Positions 17,732-26,441 of a stretch of DNA of 64,000 nt are shown one piece after another. The translations under genes and the position numbers were made by a program. Origin of the DNA: Paenibacillus sp. JCM 10914 (GTDB lineage Bacteria > Bacillota > Bacilli > Paenibacillales > Paenibacillaceae); NCBI RefSeq assembly GCF_001315105.1, contig NZ_BAZR01000019.1:1-64000 (forward strand). The letters run 5' to 3'. The notes beneath the pieces are model-generated. The model was not told the DNA's origin and searched no databases. It was given only the letters and a program-made list of their open reading frames with translations. Position 1 is the first letter of the stretch. Each line of letters begins with the position of its first letter.

Positions 17732-18624
17732 TTGTCAAAGACTAAACAGCCTAAACCGGATTGGATTAAAATCAAGCTGACGACCGGCGATAATTATAAA
17801 GAAATCAAGAGCATGATGCGATCCAAGACGTTACATACCGTATGTGAAGAGGCGCGTTGTCCGAATATCTATGAGTGCTGGGCTAATCGTACGGCGACCT
17901 TCATGATTCTAGGAGACATTTGTACGCGTGCTTGCCGCTTCTGCGCTGTGAATACGGGACTTCCAACAGAGCTTGATCTGCAGGAACCTGAGCGCGTAGC
18001 CGAGGCGGCTGAGCAGATGAACTTGCGTCACTGTGTGGTTACCAGCGTAGCCAGGGATGATCTGAAAGATGGCGGTGCTATATATTTGCAGAGACGGTGA
18101 AAGCGATCCGTCGTCGCCTGCCGTTATGTTCGGTCGAAGTGCTTATTCCCGACTTCATGGGTGACGCGGACTCACTCAAAATCGTGATGGACGTAAAGCC
18201 GGACATTCTAAATCATAATATTGAGACGGTAGAGCGAATGTCGGACCGGGTACGCGCCAAAGCGAAATATTCCCGTTCACTAGAACTGCTCAAGAATGCG
18301 AAGTCGATGCAGCCGGACATTCCGACCAAATCCAGTATTATGCTGGGGGTAGGCGAGCAGTGGCATGAAATCCTTGAAGCGATGGACGATCTACGTTCCG
18401 TAGGCTGTGATATTATGACCATTGGCCAGTATTTACAGCCATCACCGAAGCATTTGAACGTTGATAAATATTACACACCTGAAGAGTTTGCTATACTGAA
18501 AGAGGAAGGGATGAAGCGGGGCTTCAGCCACGTTGAATCAGGTCCGCTTGTTCGCAGCTCTTATCATGCACATGAGCAAGTAAAATCGGCAGAACGCAAT
18601 AAGGAAGAAACGGTTCAGTTGTAA
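17732..18624 (+). pseudogene. lipA: lipA, lipoyl synthase, split by a frameshift
   Basis: Radical SAM enzyme that inserts two sulfurs into octanoyl groups on lipoyl domains. Both Fe-S motifs are present: auxiliary cluster C38, C43 and C49, and radical SAM cluster C64-x3-C68-x2-C71. The frame breaks after DDLKDGGA at about 18075. The -1 frame continues IFAETVKAIRRRLP to the end. One missing base explains it, and the repaired protein would be of normal length, about 297 residues. TTG start after AAAGAAGG. Confidence 0.92.
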
Positions 18625-18651
18625 CCTTGAGAAGGGTAGGGGAAGCTTCAA

Positions 18652-19143
18652 ATGATCGTTGTCGGCAATAAGAGCTATGAAGTGTTGAAGGATCATCGTA
18701 ACGGCTGGAACCCGGAAGCTTTCCGTGAACGATACAGCGAAGTGCTTGACCGTTATGATTATATCGTCGGGGATTGGGGATACAATCAGCTTCGGTTGAA
18801 GGGCTTCTATCGCGACAATCACCCTAAGGCAGCAAAGGATTCTACATTCTCCAGCATGTCTGATTATATTAACGAATACTGCAACTTTGGCTGCGCGCAC
18901 TTCGTGCTGCAAAAAACAAAGGAACACAAGGATGTGAAGGAGCGGGAATCCAAGGATTCGTCCGAGGGCAAGGAAATGGCGAAGGAGTCCGAAGTGGAGA
19001 CCGAACCCAAAGCTAACAAGGATAACGGTTCGGATAAGCCGCATAAGGAAAGTCGTGAGCATCGGTCACAGCGTGAACATCGGGATGGCAAAGAGTCCAG
19101 ACGGGAACAGCGTGAAGGAAAGACACATAAATCTACGCATTAA
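18652..19143 (+). CDS. yutD: YutD family protein with charged extension
   Basis: 163 residues. The first 90 match YutD (VLKDHRNGWNPEAFRERY; DYIVGDWGYNQLRLKGFY; YINEYCNFGCAHFVL). A tail of roughly 70 residues, rich in K, E, R and S, follows and is not part of the usual domain. Function unknown. It sits next to lipA, as in B. subtilis. Confidence 0.88.
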   Translation: MIVVGNKSYEVLKDHRNGWNPEAFRERYSEVLDRYDYIVGDWGYNQLRLKGFYRDNHPKAAKDSTFSSMSDYINEYCNFGCAHFVLQKTKEHKDVKERESKDSSEGKEMAKESEVETEPKANKDNGSDKPHKESREHRSQREHRDGKESRREQREGKTHKSTH

Positions 19144-19146
19144 TCA

Positions 19147-19191
19147 TAAAAAAAGATCGGTCACCCGCCAAATGGGGAGCCGATTTTTTTT
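19147..19191 (+). terminator. terminator after yutD
   Basis: AAGATCGG / CCGATTTTTTTT hairpin with T tract; on the other strand an A-rich flank may also serve nadK. Confidence 0.8.
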
Positions 19192-19211
19192 GTGTGTATC
19201 CAGGATGGGGG

Positions 19212-20015
19212 TTAGCCCAGGAATGCATCACGGACGCGATTCCAGAAGGGGAAGGGACGATAGCGAGCGAAACTGACTTGCTGTTCTGCTACTTGACAAC
19301 GAATGGATACGAGATCATCTATCGATATATTGATATGATCAATGGTCAGTAACAGACGCTGCTCTTTACGCGAGAAGATATCACAATGGTGATGCTTGGG
19401 CAGCAGCAACGGTGATCCCAAGGTTCGGAATATACGATTGTTAATCGAAGCGATCTCAGCGATCTGGAGAGCCTCAATCGTTGGGTGTACCATCGCCCCC
19501 CCGACACTCTTGTTATAAGCAGTGCTGCCGGATGGGGTGGATATGCATATACCATCGCCTCGGAACATTTCAAAGGTCACGTCGTTAATGTCAATCTGAG
19601 CTACGACGGTACCGTCAATGCCTTTAAGGGTAAATTCATTCAACGCAATATAAGAGGACGTTCCTGATTTCTTGTGAATCTCCAGTTGAACAAGGGGGTA
19701 TTTGACCAGGCGTGGCTTGACGTTGTCAAGCTCTCCTTCTCCGCTCATATGATCAATCAGTTCTGTTAATTCGTCTGCCTTCCAGTCAGCATAGAACCCC
19801 AGATGGCCCGTGTGCACGCCGACAAAGGCAAGATCAGGAATTCGATCAATAAAAGTATGGAAAGCATGTAGCATCGTACCGTCTCCGCCGATCGATACAA
19901 CAATCTCAGGAGATTCTGCATCCAGCACAAACCCCCGCTGCTCCGCCAGCTTGTGAAATTGCTGAGTCAGCTCTACAGACAATGGGTCACCGCGGTCCAG
20001 AACATAATATCTCAA
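19212..20015 (-). CDS. nadK: NAD kinase
   Basis: 267 residues. GGDGT at residues 43-47 is the catalytic nucleotide motif of NAD kinases; NEFTLKG and SGSTAYNKS (NAD-binding) follow. Makes NADP from NAD. The TTG start at 20015 follows AAAGGAGC. Likely the last gene of the leftward ylbJ-nadK unit; the gap to ylbJ is 64 bp. Confidence 0.94.
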   Translation of the reverse strand: MRYYVLDRGDPLSVELTQQFHKLAEQRGFVLDAESPEIVVSIGGDGTMLHAFHTFIDRIPDLAFVGVHTGHLGFYADWKADELTELIDHMSGEGELDNVKPRLVKYPLVQLEIHKKSGTSSYIALNEFTLKGIDGTVVAQIDINDVTFEMFRGDGICISTPSGSTAYNKSVGGAMVHPTIEALQIAEIASINNRIFRTLGSPLLLPKHHHCDIFSRKEQRLLLTIDHINISIDDLVSIRCQVAEQQVSFARYRPFPFWNRVRDAFLG

Positions 20016-20079
20016 GTTGATAAGCTCCTTTGTAAGGTTATATAAAGATGATAATCAATCTTGGAGAATAACACAATGT

Positions 20080-21306
20080 TCACCTTGGGGTTTTACGGAA
20101 TTTTTGCTGGAGGTACCTCAACCAATGAATGCACAGCGCGAGGAAGATGATGCCTCCCAGCAGTATGCAAAAAGCCGTCATTATATGGGTATACCCGTTT
20201 AAATACGTGTCCGAAACACCCATAGGCATCATCGCAGGCAGAGAAGAGCCCATCACGTATTCCCACAACATTAATACCGCGCTGGCCGCAATGACGCCAT
20301 GCATGAGGCGAGCGAATACAAATGGAGCATATCGCAAATTCGTTGAATTGAGGATACTTATGATCTGAGCATGAACGGACAAGCCCCCCCATGATAAGAT
20401 AAAAGCAGCAACGGCAGCCTTGTAAGGCAATGGGATGGCTGCCCCGGCTTCACCGGCATAACGAGCCCCGAGGGTAACTTCGAATAACCCGCCTACGATA
20501 GCAGTCGATAAGGATTCTGGAATGCCCACGAACGAGAGGATGACACTAATCGATGCAGTTAACGCTGGAATGGCACCAGCCCTTGTCCAAAGTTCAAGAA
20601 ACACCGAGAAGAATACAACCAGACCACCAACTACGATAATCAGTTGTAGCGAAGATTGAATGGCGTCCTTGATCAGTGTGCCCAAATCCCGGCCATCCTC
20701 TTGTCTGGCAAGGTGCATCGAATGCAAAGCCCGTTTGATTCGACTGATCTTGCGATGGGATAGATGAATGCCGTCATGGTTAAGGGGTTGTGACTTACCA
20801 TGGAAACGCATCAGCAGACCAACCACTAATCCTCCTCCATAATGGGCCAACGCCAGCATGAGGCCAACCTTGGCATCGTGAAAGAAGCCAATCGATACAG
20901 CACCGATCAGAAATATCGGATCCGAGGAGGTCGTAAAAGCAACAAGGCGTTCACCTTCCTCGCGATTTACCATTTTTTGTTCCCATAACTTGGCGGTTAA
21001 TTTCGCTCCAACAGGGTATCCTGACACATAACCCATCGCTGCAACAAAGCCGCCAGCGCCTGGAATGCGGAACAGCGGTCTCATCAGGGGATCGAGCAAG
21101 GTACCGATTAAATGAACGACACCAAGGCCAAGCAGCACCTCAGAAATAACAAAGAACGGAAACAGCGAAGGGAACAGGATGTCCCACCATATGGAAAGGC
21201 CGCGCAGAGCTGATTGCAGGGCAGCATCCGGAAATGCAGCCATCAGGATAATAACGCTGAGCAGCGCTGTCATTAAGAATAGCCAGCCTATGTTTTTCTT
21301 GGTCAT
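20080..21306 (-). CDS. ylbJ: sporulation integral membrane protein YlbJ
   Basis: 408 residues with about ten membrane helices. The signature ILFPSLFPFFVISEVLLGLG and GYVSGYPVGAKL match YlbJ of the nucleoside-recognition (Gate) fold. YlbJ is needed for spore cortex formation in B. subtilis. Its neighbour here is nadK rather than coaD/ylbK. Confidence 0.88.
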   Translation of the reverse strand: MTKKNIGWLFLMTALLSVIILMAAFPDAALQSALRGLSIWWDILFPSLFPFFVISEVLLGLGVVHLIGTLLDPLMRPLFRIPGAGGFVAAMGYVSGYPVGAKLTAKLWEQKMVNREEGERLVAFTTSSDPIFLIGAVSIGFFHDAKVGLMLALAHYGGGLVVGLLMRFHGKSQPLNHDGIHLSHRKISRIKRALHSMHLARQEDGRDLGTLIKDAIQSSLQLIIVVGGLVVFFSVFLELWTRAGAIPALTASISVILSFVGIPESLSTAIVGGLFEVTLGARYAGEAGAAIPLPYKAAVAAFILSWGGLSVHAQIISILNSTNLRYAPFVFARLMHGVIAASAVLMLWEYVMGSSLPAMMPMGVSDTYLNGYTHIMTAFCILLGGIIFLALCIHWLRYLQQKFRKTPR

Positions 21307-21445
21307 ATATGGAGTACGCCCCCTGCTTTGGTGTGAAATGCAACGATATAGGTCTCAACGATTAAAATATATGCTGGAAATAGGACAAACAGTATAAAAA
21401 AACATGAGAAAGCGGTTACAAAACCCCTTTATTTTGAAGCATTGT

Positions 21446-21454
21446 GTGCTATAA
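21446..21454 (+). promoter_or_regulatory. extended -10 promoter of a microprotein gene
   Basis: A perfect TG-c-TATAAT element lies 51 bp before the ATG of the 30-residue gene at 21506. No strong -35. Confidence 0.6.
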
Positions 21455-21505
21455 TAAAAGCATCAAAGCACATCTTTCGTATTAAGTTTGGATGGAGTGA
21501 TGATC

Positions 21506-21598
21506 ATGAGCATAGTCGCAGGTATACTAGTGTGCGCCTTCGTTTATGTTATACGTGCTTCTCTCGTCCAGAGTGAAGAGGATTGGCGCAGTTACTGA
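21506..21598 (+). CDS. 30-residue membrane microprotein
   Basis: ATG with GGAGTGAT upstream opens 30 codons. One hydrophobic helix (IVAGILVCAFVYVIRASL) is followed by an acidic tail ending EEDWRSY. A clean extended -10 promoter lies upstream and a strong terminator follows within 15 bp, so this is a complete one-gene transcription unit. I do not recognise a family. It diverges from ylbJ. Confidence 0.7.
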   Translation: MSIVAGILVCAFVYVIRASLVQSEEDWRSY

Positions 21599-21611
21599 AT
21601 AGGGATTAGAA

Positions 21612-21640
21612 GGTGCTAAGCTAGCTTAGCGCCTTTTTTT
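21612..21640 (+). terminator. terminator of the microprotein unit
   Basis: GGTGCTAAG-CTAG-CTTAGCGCC followed by seven T. Confidence 0.93.
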
Positions 21641-21717
21641 GTTTGTTTTTTGCGTTATAATGAGAGTGTAGTGTGCCTATTCAAGAGTATTTAGACAGAT
21701 GGGAGGTATGAAGGGGT

Positions 21718-22095
21718 ATGAATCCGAGTCTTAGCATTTATGATAACCTTGGAGGCGCTGAGGGTGTACGAGCACTCGTGGAAGCCTTTTATCCGAGAGT
21801 TCAGGAGAATGAGCTGCTGTCCCCATTGTTTCCTGAGGATATTCTACCGGTCATGGAGAAGCAATACATGTTTCTTAGCCAATTTTTTGGCGGTCCGGCC
21901 TTATTCTCAGAAGCATATGGACATCCCATGATGCGTGCCCGGCATATGAAATTCCCGATCACCGACCGTCACGCAGAGCAATGGCTTAGTTGTATGGCGG
22001 GTGCATTGATCGAGATTGGCGCCGAGGATGAATTGCGTGATTTTGTGCTGCAACGACTCTCGGGTCCGGCACATCATTTTGTGAACACGAACTAA
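21718..22095 (+). CDS. truncated hemoglobin (group II, YjbI-like)
   Basis: 125 residues. SIYDNLGGAEGVRALVEAFYPRV and the heme-proximal segment GHPMMRARHMKFPIT identify a group II 2-on-2 globin. The distal Tyr-type segment is FYPRV, and the helix G Trp of this group is present (QWL). Binds heme and oxygen or detoxifies NO-type species in the family. Ribosome site GGGAGGTATGAAGGGG. Confidence 0.9.
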   Translation: MNPSLSIYDNLGGAEGVRALVEAFYPRVQENELLSPLFPEDILPVMEKQYMFLSQFFGGPALFSEAYGHPMMRARHMKFPITDRHAEQWLSCMAGALIEIGAEDELRDFVLQRLSGPAHHFVNTN

Positions 22096-22141
22096 TGCCA
22101 CCATGGCAGTTGATAAGGCTTAGGGTGCATGATTTGAAGGG

Positions 22142-22846
22142 ATGGCGGTTGGCGTGAAAATGGAACCTTTGTATTCGATAAAGGTGAAATGTGCATATTG
22201 CGACCATGAATATCTAACATCAAGGGTAAGGCCCAGCTTCAAGAAAGCGACCCGAACCGATACGGATTTCTGTGCTTATTATAAATCCGAGAATCCGGAT
22301 TTCTATGTGGTTCGCATTTGCCCTGAATGTGGATTTGCTTCAACGGAGAATTCGGCAGAGCGGTTAAACGAACGACAAAAGGCGGATTTCCAATCCCAAA
22401 TCGGTCATCGCTGGGAGAAGCGGGATCTGGGCGGACAACGAAATCTGGATGACGCGCTGGAAGCGTACAAACTGGCCTTGCTCTGTGCACAGGTGATTGG
22501 GGAGCGGGATCGAATTATCGCCAGCTTACTGCATCATATCGCGTGGCTGCATCGTTACCAGCATAATCAGGAACAGGAGGACAGGTTCCTGCGGTATAGT
22601 CTGGGTTCTTATATTCGGGTGTTCGAGCTCGAGGGAGTCGGGGCGAATGATGCCAGACTGCTCTACCTGATTGGAGAAATTCATCGCAGGCTTGGGGAAT
22701 ATCAGGAAGCCGTACAGTGGTTCTCGCGGCTAGTGCGGGATGAGAAGATTTTGGATGCTGCTATGATTCGCGCGTCCAGGGAACAATGGCGTTTAGCCAG
22801 TGAGCAGATGCGAGGCGAGGATAGCGCATCGGAAGCGAATAGCTGA
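22142..22846 (+). CDS. DUF2225 protein with TPR-like helices
   Basis: 234 residues. Two CxxC pairs (CAYC near residue 17, CPEC near 60) form a zinc ribbon, then helical repeats including DDALEAYKLALLCAQ and AVQWFSRLV, as in DUF2225 proteins. Function unknown. A GTG at 22154 or the ATG at 22160 could also be the start; the site before 22142 is very close. Confidence 0.82.
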   Translation: MAVGVKMEPLYSIKVKCAYCDHEYLTSRVRPSFKKATRTDTDFCAYYKSENPDFYVVRICPECGFASTENSAERLNERQKADFQSQIGHRWEKRDLGGQRNLDDALEAYKLALLCAQVIGERDRIIASLLHHIAWLHRYQHNQEQEDRFLRYSLGSYIRVFELEGVGANDARLLYLIGEIHRRLGEYQEAVQWFSRLVRDEKILDAAMIRASREQWRLASEQMRGEDSASEANS

Positions 22847-22918
22847 AGACAAGCAATAAGCCCACTTCGGGGCAGACGCTAGAAGAGGCGCAGTACGTCG
22901 TGGGCCATTTCAATAGTT

Positions 22919-23149
22919 CTATCGTAAGCGCTGGTCTGTAAGCAGATAGTCGCCATCGCTGTCGAGTACGGTGACTTTGTTGTGGCAGCAAGGGAAAATC
23001 AGCAGCTTCTTCTTGCCCTCACGCACGGTGATCAGCTCCTTGGGTTTCATGGGAAGCAGAACGTTATCCGCGCCGCAGAAAGGGCAGTTTTGTACATATA
23101 CATCGTTGCTGACGACATCGTAGGGCACGGTATTCGAAAAAGGAATCAT
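22919..23149 (-). CDS. small zinc-ribbon-like protein
   Basis: 76 residues with CPFCG and PCCH motifs that could bind one metal ion. Its ATG overlaps the yycC stop (ATGA), so it is the second gene of a two-gene unit. No named family recognised. Confidence 0.6.
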   Translation of the reverse strand: MIPFSNTVPYDVVSNDVYVQNCPFCGADNVLLPMKPKELITVREGKKKLLIFPCCHNKVTVLDSDGDYLLTDQRLR

Positions 23150-23331
23150 GAGTTCTCCGAGCTTTCGGGTTCATTTGCTTCTCCCTGCGAGCCTGCTCCC
23201 TCTTGTTTTGCCAGTTCTGCAATTTTTTGCATCAATATATGCTGTGGCATATGCATCAGCTGTTCAAGTGGGACACCCAGCTGTTTGGACAGCGCAATCG
23301 CCGTTTCCGGCGAGATTTGTAAAGGTCTCAT
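23146..23331 (-). CDS. yycC: YycC family protein
   Basis: 61 residues. MRPLQISPETAIALSKQLG and VPLEQLMHMPQHILMQKIAE are characteristic of YycC, a small Bacillales protein of unknown function. The start at 23331 is preferred because TGGAGGAAC lies upstream; an in-frame ATG at 23352 exists. Ends in a short acidic tail. Confidence 0.82.
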   Translation of the reverse strand: MRPLQISPETAIALSKQLGVPLEQLMHMPQHILMQKIAELAKQEGAGSQGEANEPESSENS

Positions 23332-23455
23332 TTGTATCGTTCCTCCAGCCATAATTTTCGTTATATATAGTTATACACTTTTCCCGAAGTTCGTACAAAT
23401 GTGGTTATGCTAGACAACAGAAATTATTTAGAGATTAGAAAGGTGATGAGGATGT

Positions 23456-25249
23456 ATGGCACTTCGACCAACGTGGGATTTGGATTCGATATTTCCCGGA
23501 GGATCTGCTTCTCCGCAGTTTTTGACCTTTATAGAACAACTGGAGTCCGATGTGTTAGGTCTTCAGTCGGAGGTAAAAAAAATGGTAGTGCCTGCTGCGA
23601 TAGAGGAGACCTCGGAGCTGGAACAATTTATAGAGCAGTTCCAAAGCGCCTATGCACGCACCCGTGAAGCGTCTGCATTCGTAAGCTGTCTAAGCGCGCA
23701 GGACGTCAACGACAAGAAGGCGTCGCAACTCTCGGGCCGCATGACCTCGCTTGGAGCCGCGCTTCAGGCGGCCAAGAATCAGTTCGACAACGTGCTGCGC
23801 GGAATCGACGATGCGTTGTGGGCAGAGTGGACCAGTAGCGAGAGCGTTTCCGAACTGGATTTCGTACTGAACGAAAGCCGGAATCTCGCGATGGAGAAGA
23901 TGAGTCCCGAACTGGAGAGCCTGGCCTTGTCTTTGGGCGTAGACGGTTACCATGGATGGGGGAAATTCTACAATACAATTGTCAGCAAGATCAAAATTCC
24001 GTATGAGGAAAGCGGGAAAACCGAGCTGCTGTCGGCAGGGCAAGCCTTCAACCGGATGCATGATCCAAGACGCGAGGTTCGCCAAAAGATGTTCGAGCAA
24101 TGGGAGCAAGCTTGGGGCGAATCAGCAGACTACTGTGCAGATACGATCAACCATCTTTCGGGCTTCCGTTTGAAGCTGTATGAGAGTCGTGGATGGGAAG
24201 ACGTACTGAAGGAACCTCTCGCGATCGGCCGTATGGAGCGCAAGACACTGGATACGATGTGGGCTGTTATTCAAGATGCCAAGCCGGTGCTCGTCGAGTA
24301 TTTGAACCGTAAAGCGAAGCTTATGGGGCTTGAAGGTTTAGCATGGACGGACGTTGACGCTCCGCTGCGTGCGTCCGCCAGCAAAATCACGTATGACGAT
24401 GCCGCAGTTAATATCGTTGAGCAATTCGGAAAGTTCAGCCCGAGATTGGCAGAGTTCTCCCAGATGGCTTTTGACAAAGGTTGGATCGAGGTTGAGGACC
24501 GTGCCGGCAAACGCCCCGGTGGATTCTGTACATCTTTCCCTGCAAGTAACCAAACAAGGATCTTCATGACATTCGGCGGAACCGCCTCGAACGTATCCAC
24601 CTTGGCGCATGAACTTGGTCATGCCTATCATCAGCACGTCATGCGCGGTATCCCGGTGCTGAATCAGAAGTATGCCATGAACGTAGCCGAGACCGCCTCG
24701 ACCTTTGCTGAGATGATTGTATTTGACGCGATGGTGAAGGGTGCAAGTTCGATCGAAGAGAAGGTAGCTTTACTTGAGGAGAAGATTCAGAACAGCGTGG
24801 CCTTCTTTATGAATATCCATGCCCGCTTCCTGTTCGAGACTCGTTTCTACGAGAAACGAAGGAATGGCCTGCTTAGCACGGAGGAGATTAATGAGCTGAT
24901 GGTGGAAGCTCAAAAGGAAGCGTATTGTGATGCCTTGACTTCATATCATCCTCATTTCTGGGCCTCCAAGTTGCACTTCTACAGCACGGGCATGCCGTTC
25001 TATAACTTCCCGTATACGTTTGGTTATATGTTCAGCACCGGACTCTACGTACGTGCGATGCAGGAAGGTCCAACATTCGCCGACAAATACGATGCCTTAT
25101 TGCGCGATACGGCCATCATGTCTGTCGAAGATTTGGCGAAAAAACATCTGAATGTGGATTTAACTCAGCGTGATTTCTGGCAAAGTGCGGCGGATTCTTG
25201 CGTAGCGGACATCAAAGAATTTTTGGAAATGACGGATAATATGGCATAA
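23456..25249 (+). CDS. M3 family oligoendopeptidase (PepF-like)
   Basis: 597 residues, cytoplasmic zinc peptidase. HELGH at 385-389 with a downstream Glu (ETASTFAEM) makes the zinc site. N-terminal oligopeptidase F domain (LESDVLGLQSEVKK) and the substrate loop TGMPFYNFPYTFGYMF are typical. Degrades short peptides. Ribosome site AAAGGTGATGAGG. Confidence 0.92.
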   Translation: MALRPTWDLDSIFPGGSASPQFLTFIEQLESDVLGLQSEVKKMVVPAAIEETSELEQFIEQFQSAYARTREASAFVSCLSAQDVNDKKASQLSGRMTSLGAALQAAKNQFDNVLRGIDDALWAEWTSSESVSELDFVLNESRNLAMEKMSPELESLALSLGVDGYHGWGKFYNTIVSKIKIPYEESGKTELLSAGQAFNRMHDPRREVRQKMFEQWEQAWGESADYCADTINHLSGFRLKLYESRGWEDVLKEPLAIGRMERKTLDTMWAVIQDAKPVLVEYLNRKAKLMGLEGLAWTDVDAPLRASASKITYDDAAVNIVEQFGKFSPRLAEFSQMAFDKGWIEVEDRAGKRPGGFCTSFPASNQTRIFMTFGGTASNVSTLAHELGHAYHQHVMRGIPVLNQKYAMNVAETASTFAEMIVFDAMVKGASSIEEKVALLEEKIQNSVAFFMNIHARFLFETRFYEKRRNGLLSTEEINELMVEAQKEAYCDALTSYHPHFWASKLHFYSTGMPFYNFPYTFGYMFSTGLYVRAMQEGPTFADKYDALLRDTAIMSVEDLAKKHLNVDLTQRDFWQSAADSCVADIKEFLEMTDNMA

Positions 25250-25341
25250 TTTGTTGAAATAACGCATAATATGATATGTAATGATTTAATTGTCATCGTT
25301 TTATGGAGGTATGGATTCGTATTTATTCATCACTCATGATG

Positions 25342-25365
25342 GAAGCTACGGGGCTTCTTTTTTTG
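25342..25365 (+). terminator. terminator after the M3 peptidase gene
   Basis: GGAAGC-tacgg-GGCTTC hairpin followed by seven T. The rest of the 290-bp gap holds only the promoter below. Confidence 0.75.
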
Positions 25366-25458
25366 TCGTAAAAGAATGAAAGATGGCGCAAAAAAGGACG
25401 AATAACATAAAATATTTGTGCAATTTTAGTAATAAATACCTAATTGTGTTGAATATTG

Positions 25459-25487
25459 TTGATACATTGATTTCTTTACCCTATAAT
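25459..25487 (+). promoter_or_regulatory. sigma-A promoter TTGATA-17-TATAAT
   Basis: -35 TTGATA (25459-25464) and -10 TATAAT (25482-25487) with 17-bp spacing. It overlaps an in-frame ATG at 25486, so the gene it drives starts at 25540. Confidence 0.8.
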
Positions 25488-25539
25488 GAGTCACAAGCCT
25501 AATTATAGGGAGTATTTACTAATAAAGGGGGGAGAAGAG

Positions 25540-25944
25540 ATGGTGAAACTAGATCAATTATCACTGGCTAGACAATTAGACATTGTTTTCAAAGAGCTGG
25601 AAGAAGAGTTGGGAGGTCTAAGTTCAGGTACGGTGTTTGTACAAATACGAAATAACGTCATTGGGAAATTTGGCATAAGGCATAATCCTTTGGCTGGTCG
25701 TAACGGAGTCATGGCTCCGCTTGAAGAGGGGCTTAGTGAAGCTCAACAACTCTCTTTTCGAACGATGGCGCTCGAAAGCCTGAAGCATAAACGTCATTGG
25801 ACGCATGGCGAGATCAGTTACGAATTCATGGTACGACAAGGAATGGTTGTTGTAGATGCGATTCTTGAATCGAACTATAACATGGCGAGTTTGATGATTC
25901 GCTACCCTCGACATACATATGCCGAAGCTGCTTCGGAATCTTGA
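25540..25944 (+). CDS. hypothetical protein
   Basis: 134 residues, no family recognised. Soluble and mixed alpha/beta: an N-terminal helix (LARQLDIVFKELEEEL), a strand-rich middle (GTVFVQIRNNVIGKFGI) and a conserved-looking WTHGEISYEF segment. Start follows GGGGGGAGAAGAG. Monocistronic with its own promoter and a strong terminator. Confidence 0.75.
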   Translation: MVKLDQLSLARQLDIVFKELEEELGGLSSGTVFVQIRNNVIGKFGIRHNPLAGRNGVMAPLEEGLSEAQQLSFRTMALESLKHKRHWTHGEISYEFMVRQGMVVVDAILESNYNMASLMIRYPRHTYAEAASES

Positions 25945-25975
25945 AATGATAAGACTTATACAATATATAACAAGG

Positions 25976-26012
25976 AAAGAGGCGATCTCTGGGGAGAAGA
26001 TCGCCTCTTTCT
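25976..26012. terminator. terminator between the hypothetical gene and the SASP gene
   Basis: Perfect 13-bp stem AAAGAGGCGATCT / AGATCGCCTCTTT. It lies between convergent genes and can serve both. Confidence 0.88.
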
Positions 26013-26040
26013 ATACTTAGCTGGAGGGAAGAGATGCGAA

Positions 26041-26262
26041 TTACTGGTTCGAACGACCCGATAATTGCTGCTCTGCCAATTGTACAAGACGCTTGGTGAT
26101 GTAACCTCCCAAAGAACCAGTTTCGCGGGAAGTGTAGTTTCCGTAGTAACCGTCTTGTGGAATCGTTACGCCCAATTCTTGTGCAGCTTCAATCTTCAAT
26201 TGTTGAAGAGCTGCGGTTGCTTGAGGTACGACAAGATTGTTAGAAGAACGACCTTGAGCCAT
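26041..26262 (-). CDS. alpha/beta-type small acid-soluble spore protein
   Basis: 73 residues. NNLVVPQATAALQQLKIEAAQEL and TSRETGSLGGYITKRLV are the two conserved SASP blocks that bind and protect spore DNA. The GPR protease site reads EAAQELG rather than the E-F-A-S-E of Bacillus, and PQDGYYGNY is inserted before the second block. Ribosome site AAAGGAGGTGAC; upstream sigma-G-like elements GAATGA and CATAATA are visible on this strand. A close paralogue is at 29226. Confidence 0.95.
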   Translation of the reverse strand: MAQGRSSNNLVVPQATAALQQLKIEAAQELGVTIPQDGYYGNYTSRETGSLGGYITKRLVQLAEQQLSGRSNQ

Positions 26263-26399
26263 GTCATGTCACCTCCTTTGATGTTGTATGAGGATATTAT
26301 GACCTTAACTATAGGAATCTCATTCGTAAAAATTGAAGAGGTGACAGTGGTAAAATTATCAAGCAAGATCGGTAGCTCTACTTGTATGATGAAAGCAAG

Positions 26400-26430
26400 C
26401 AAAAGAGCAGCCCGTTGTCTGGGCTGCTCT
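26400..26430 (-). terminator. terminator of the aldose epimerase gene
   Basis: AGAGCAGCCC-agacaac-GGGCTGCTCT followed by TTTT on the minus strand. Confidence 0.88.
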
Positions 26431-26441
26431 GAAGTACTACG

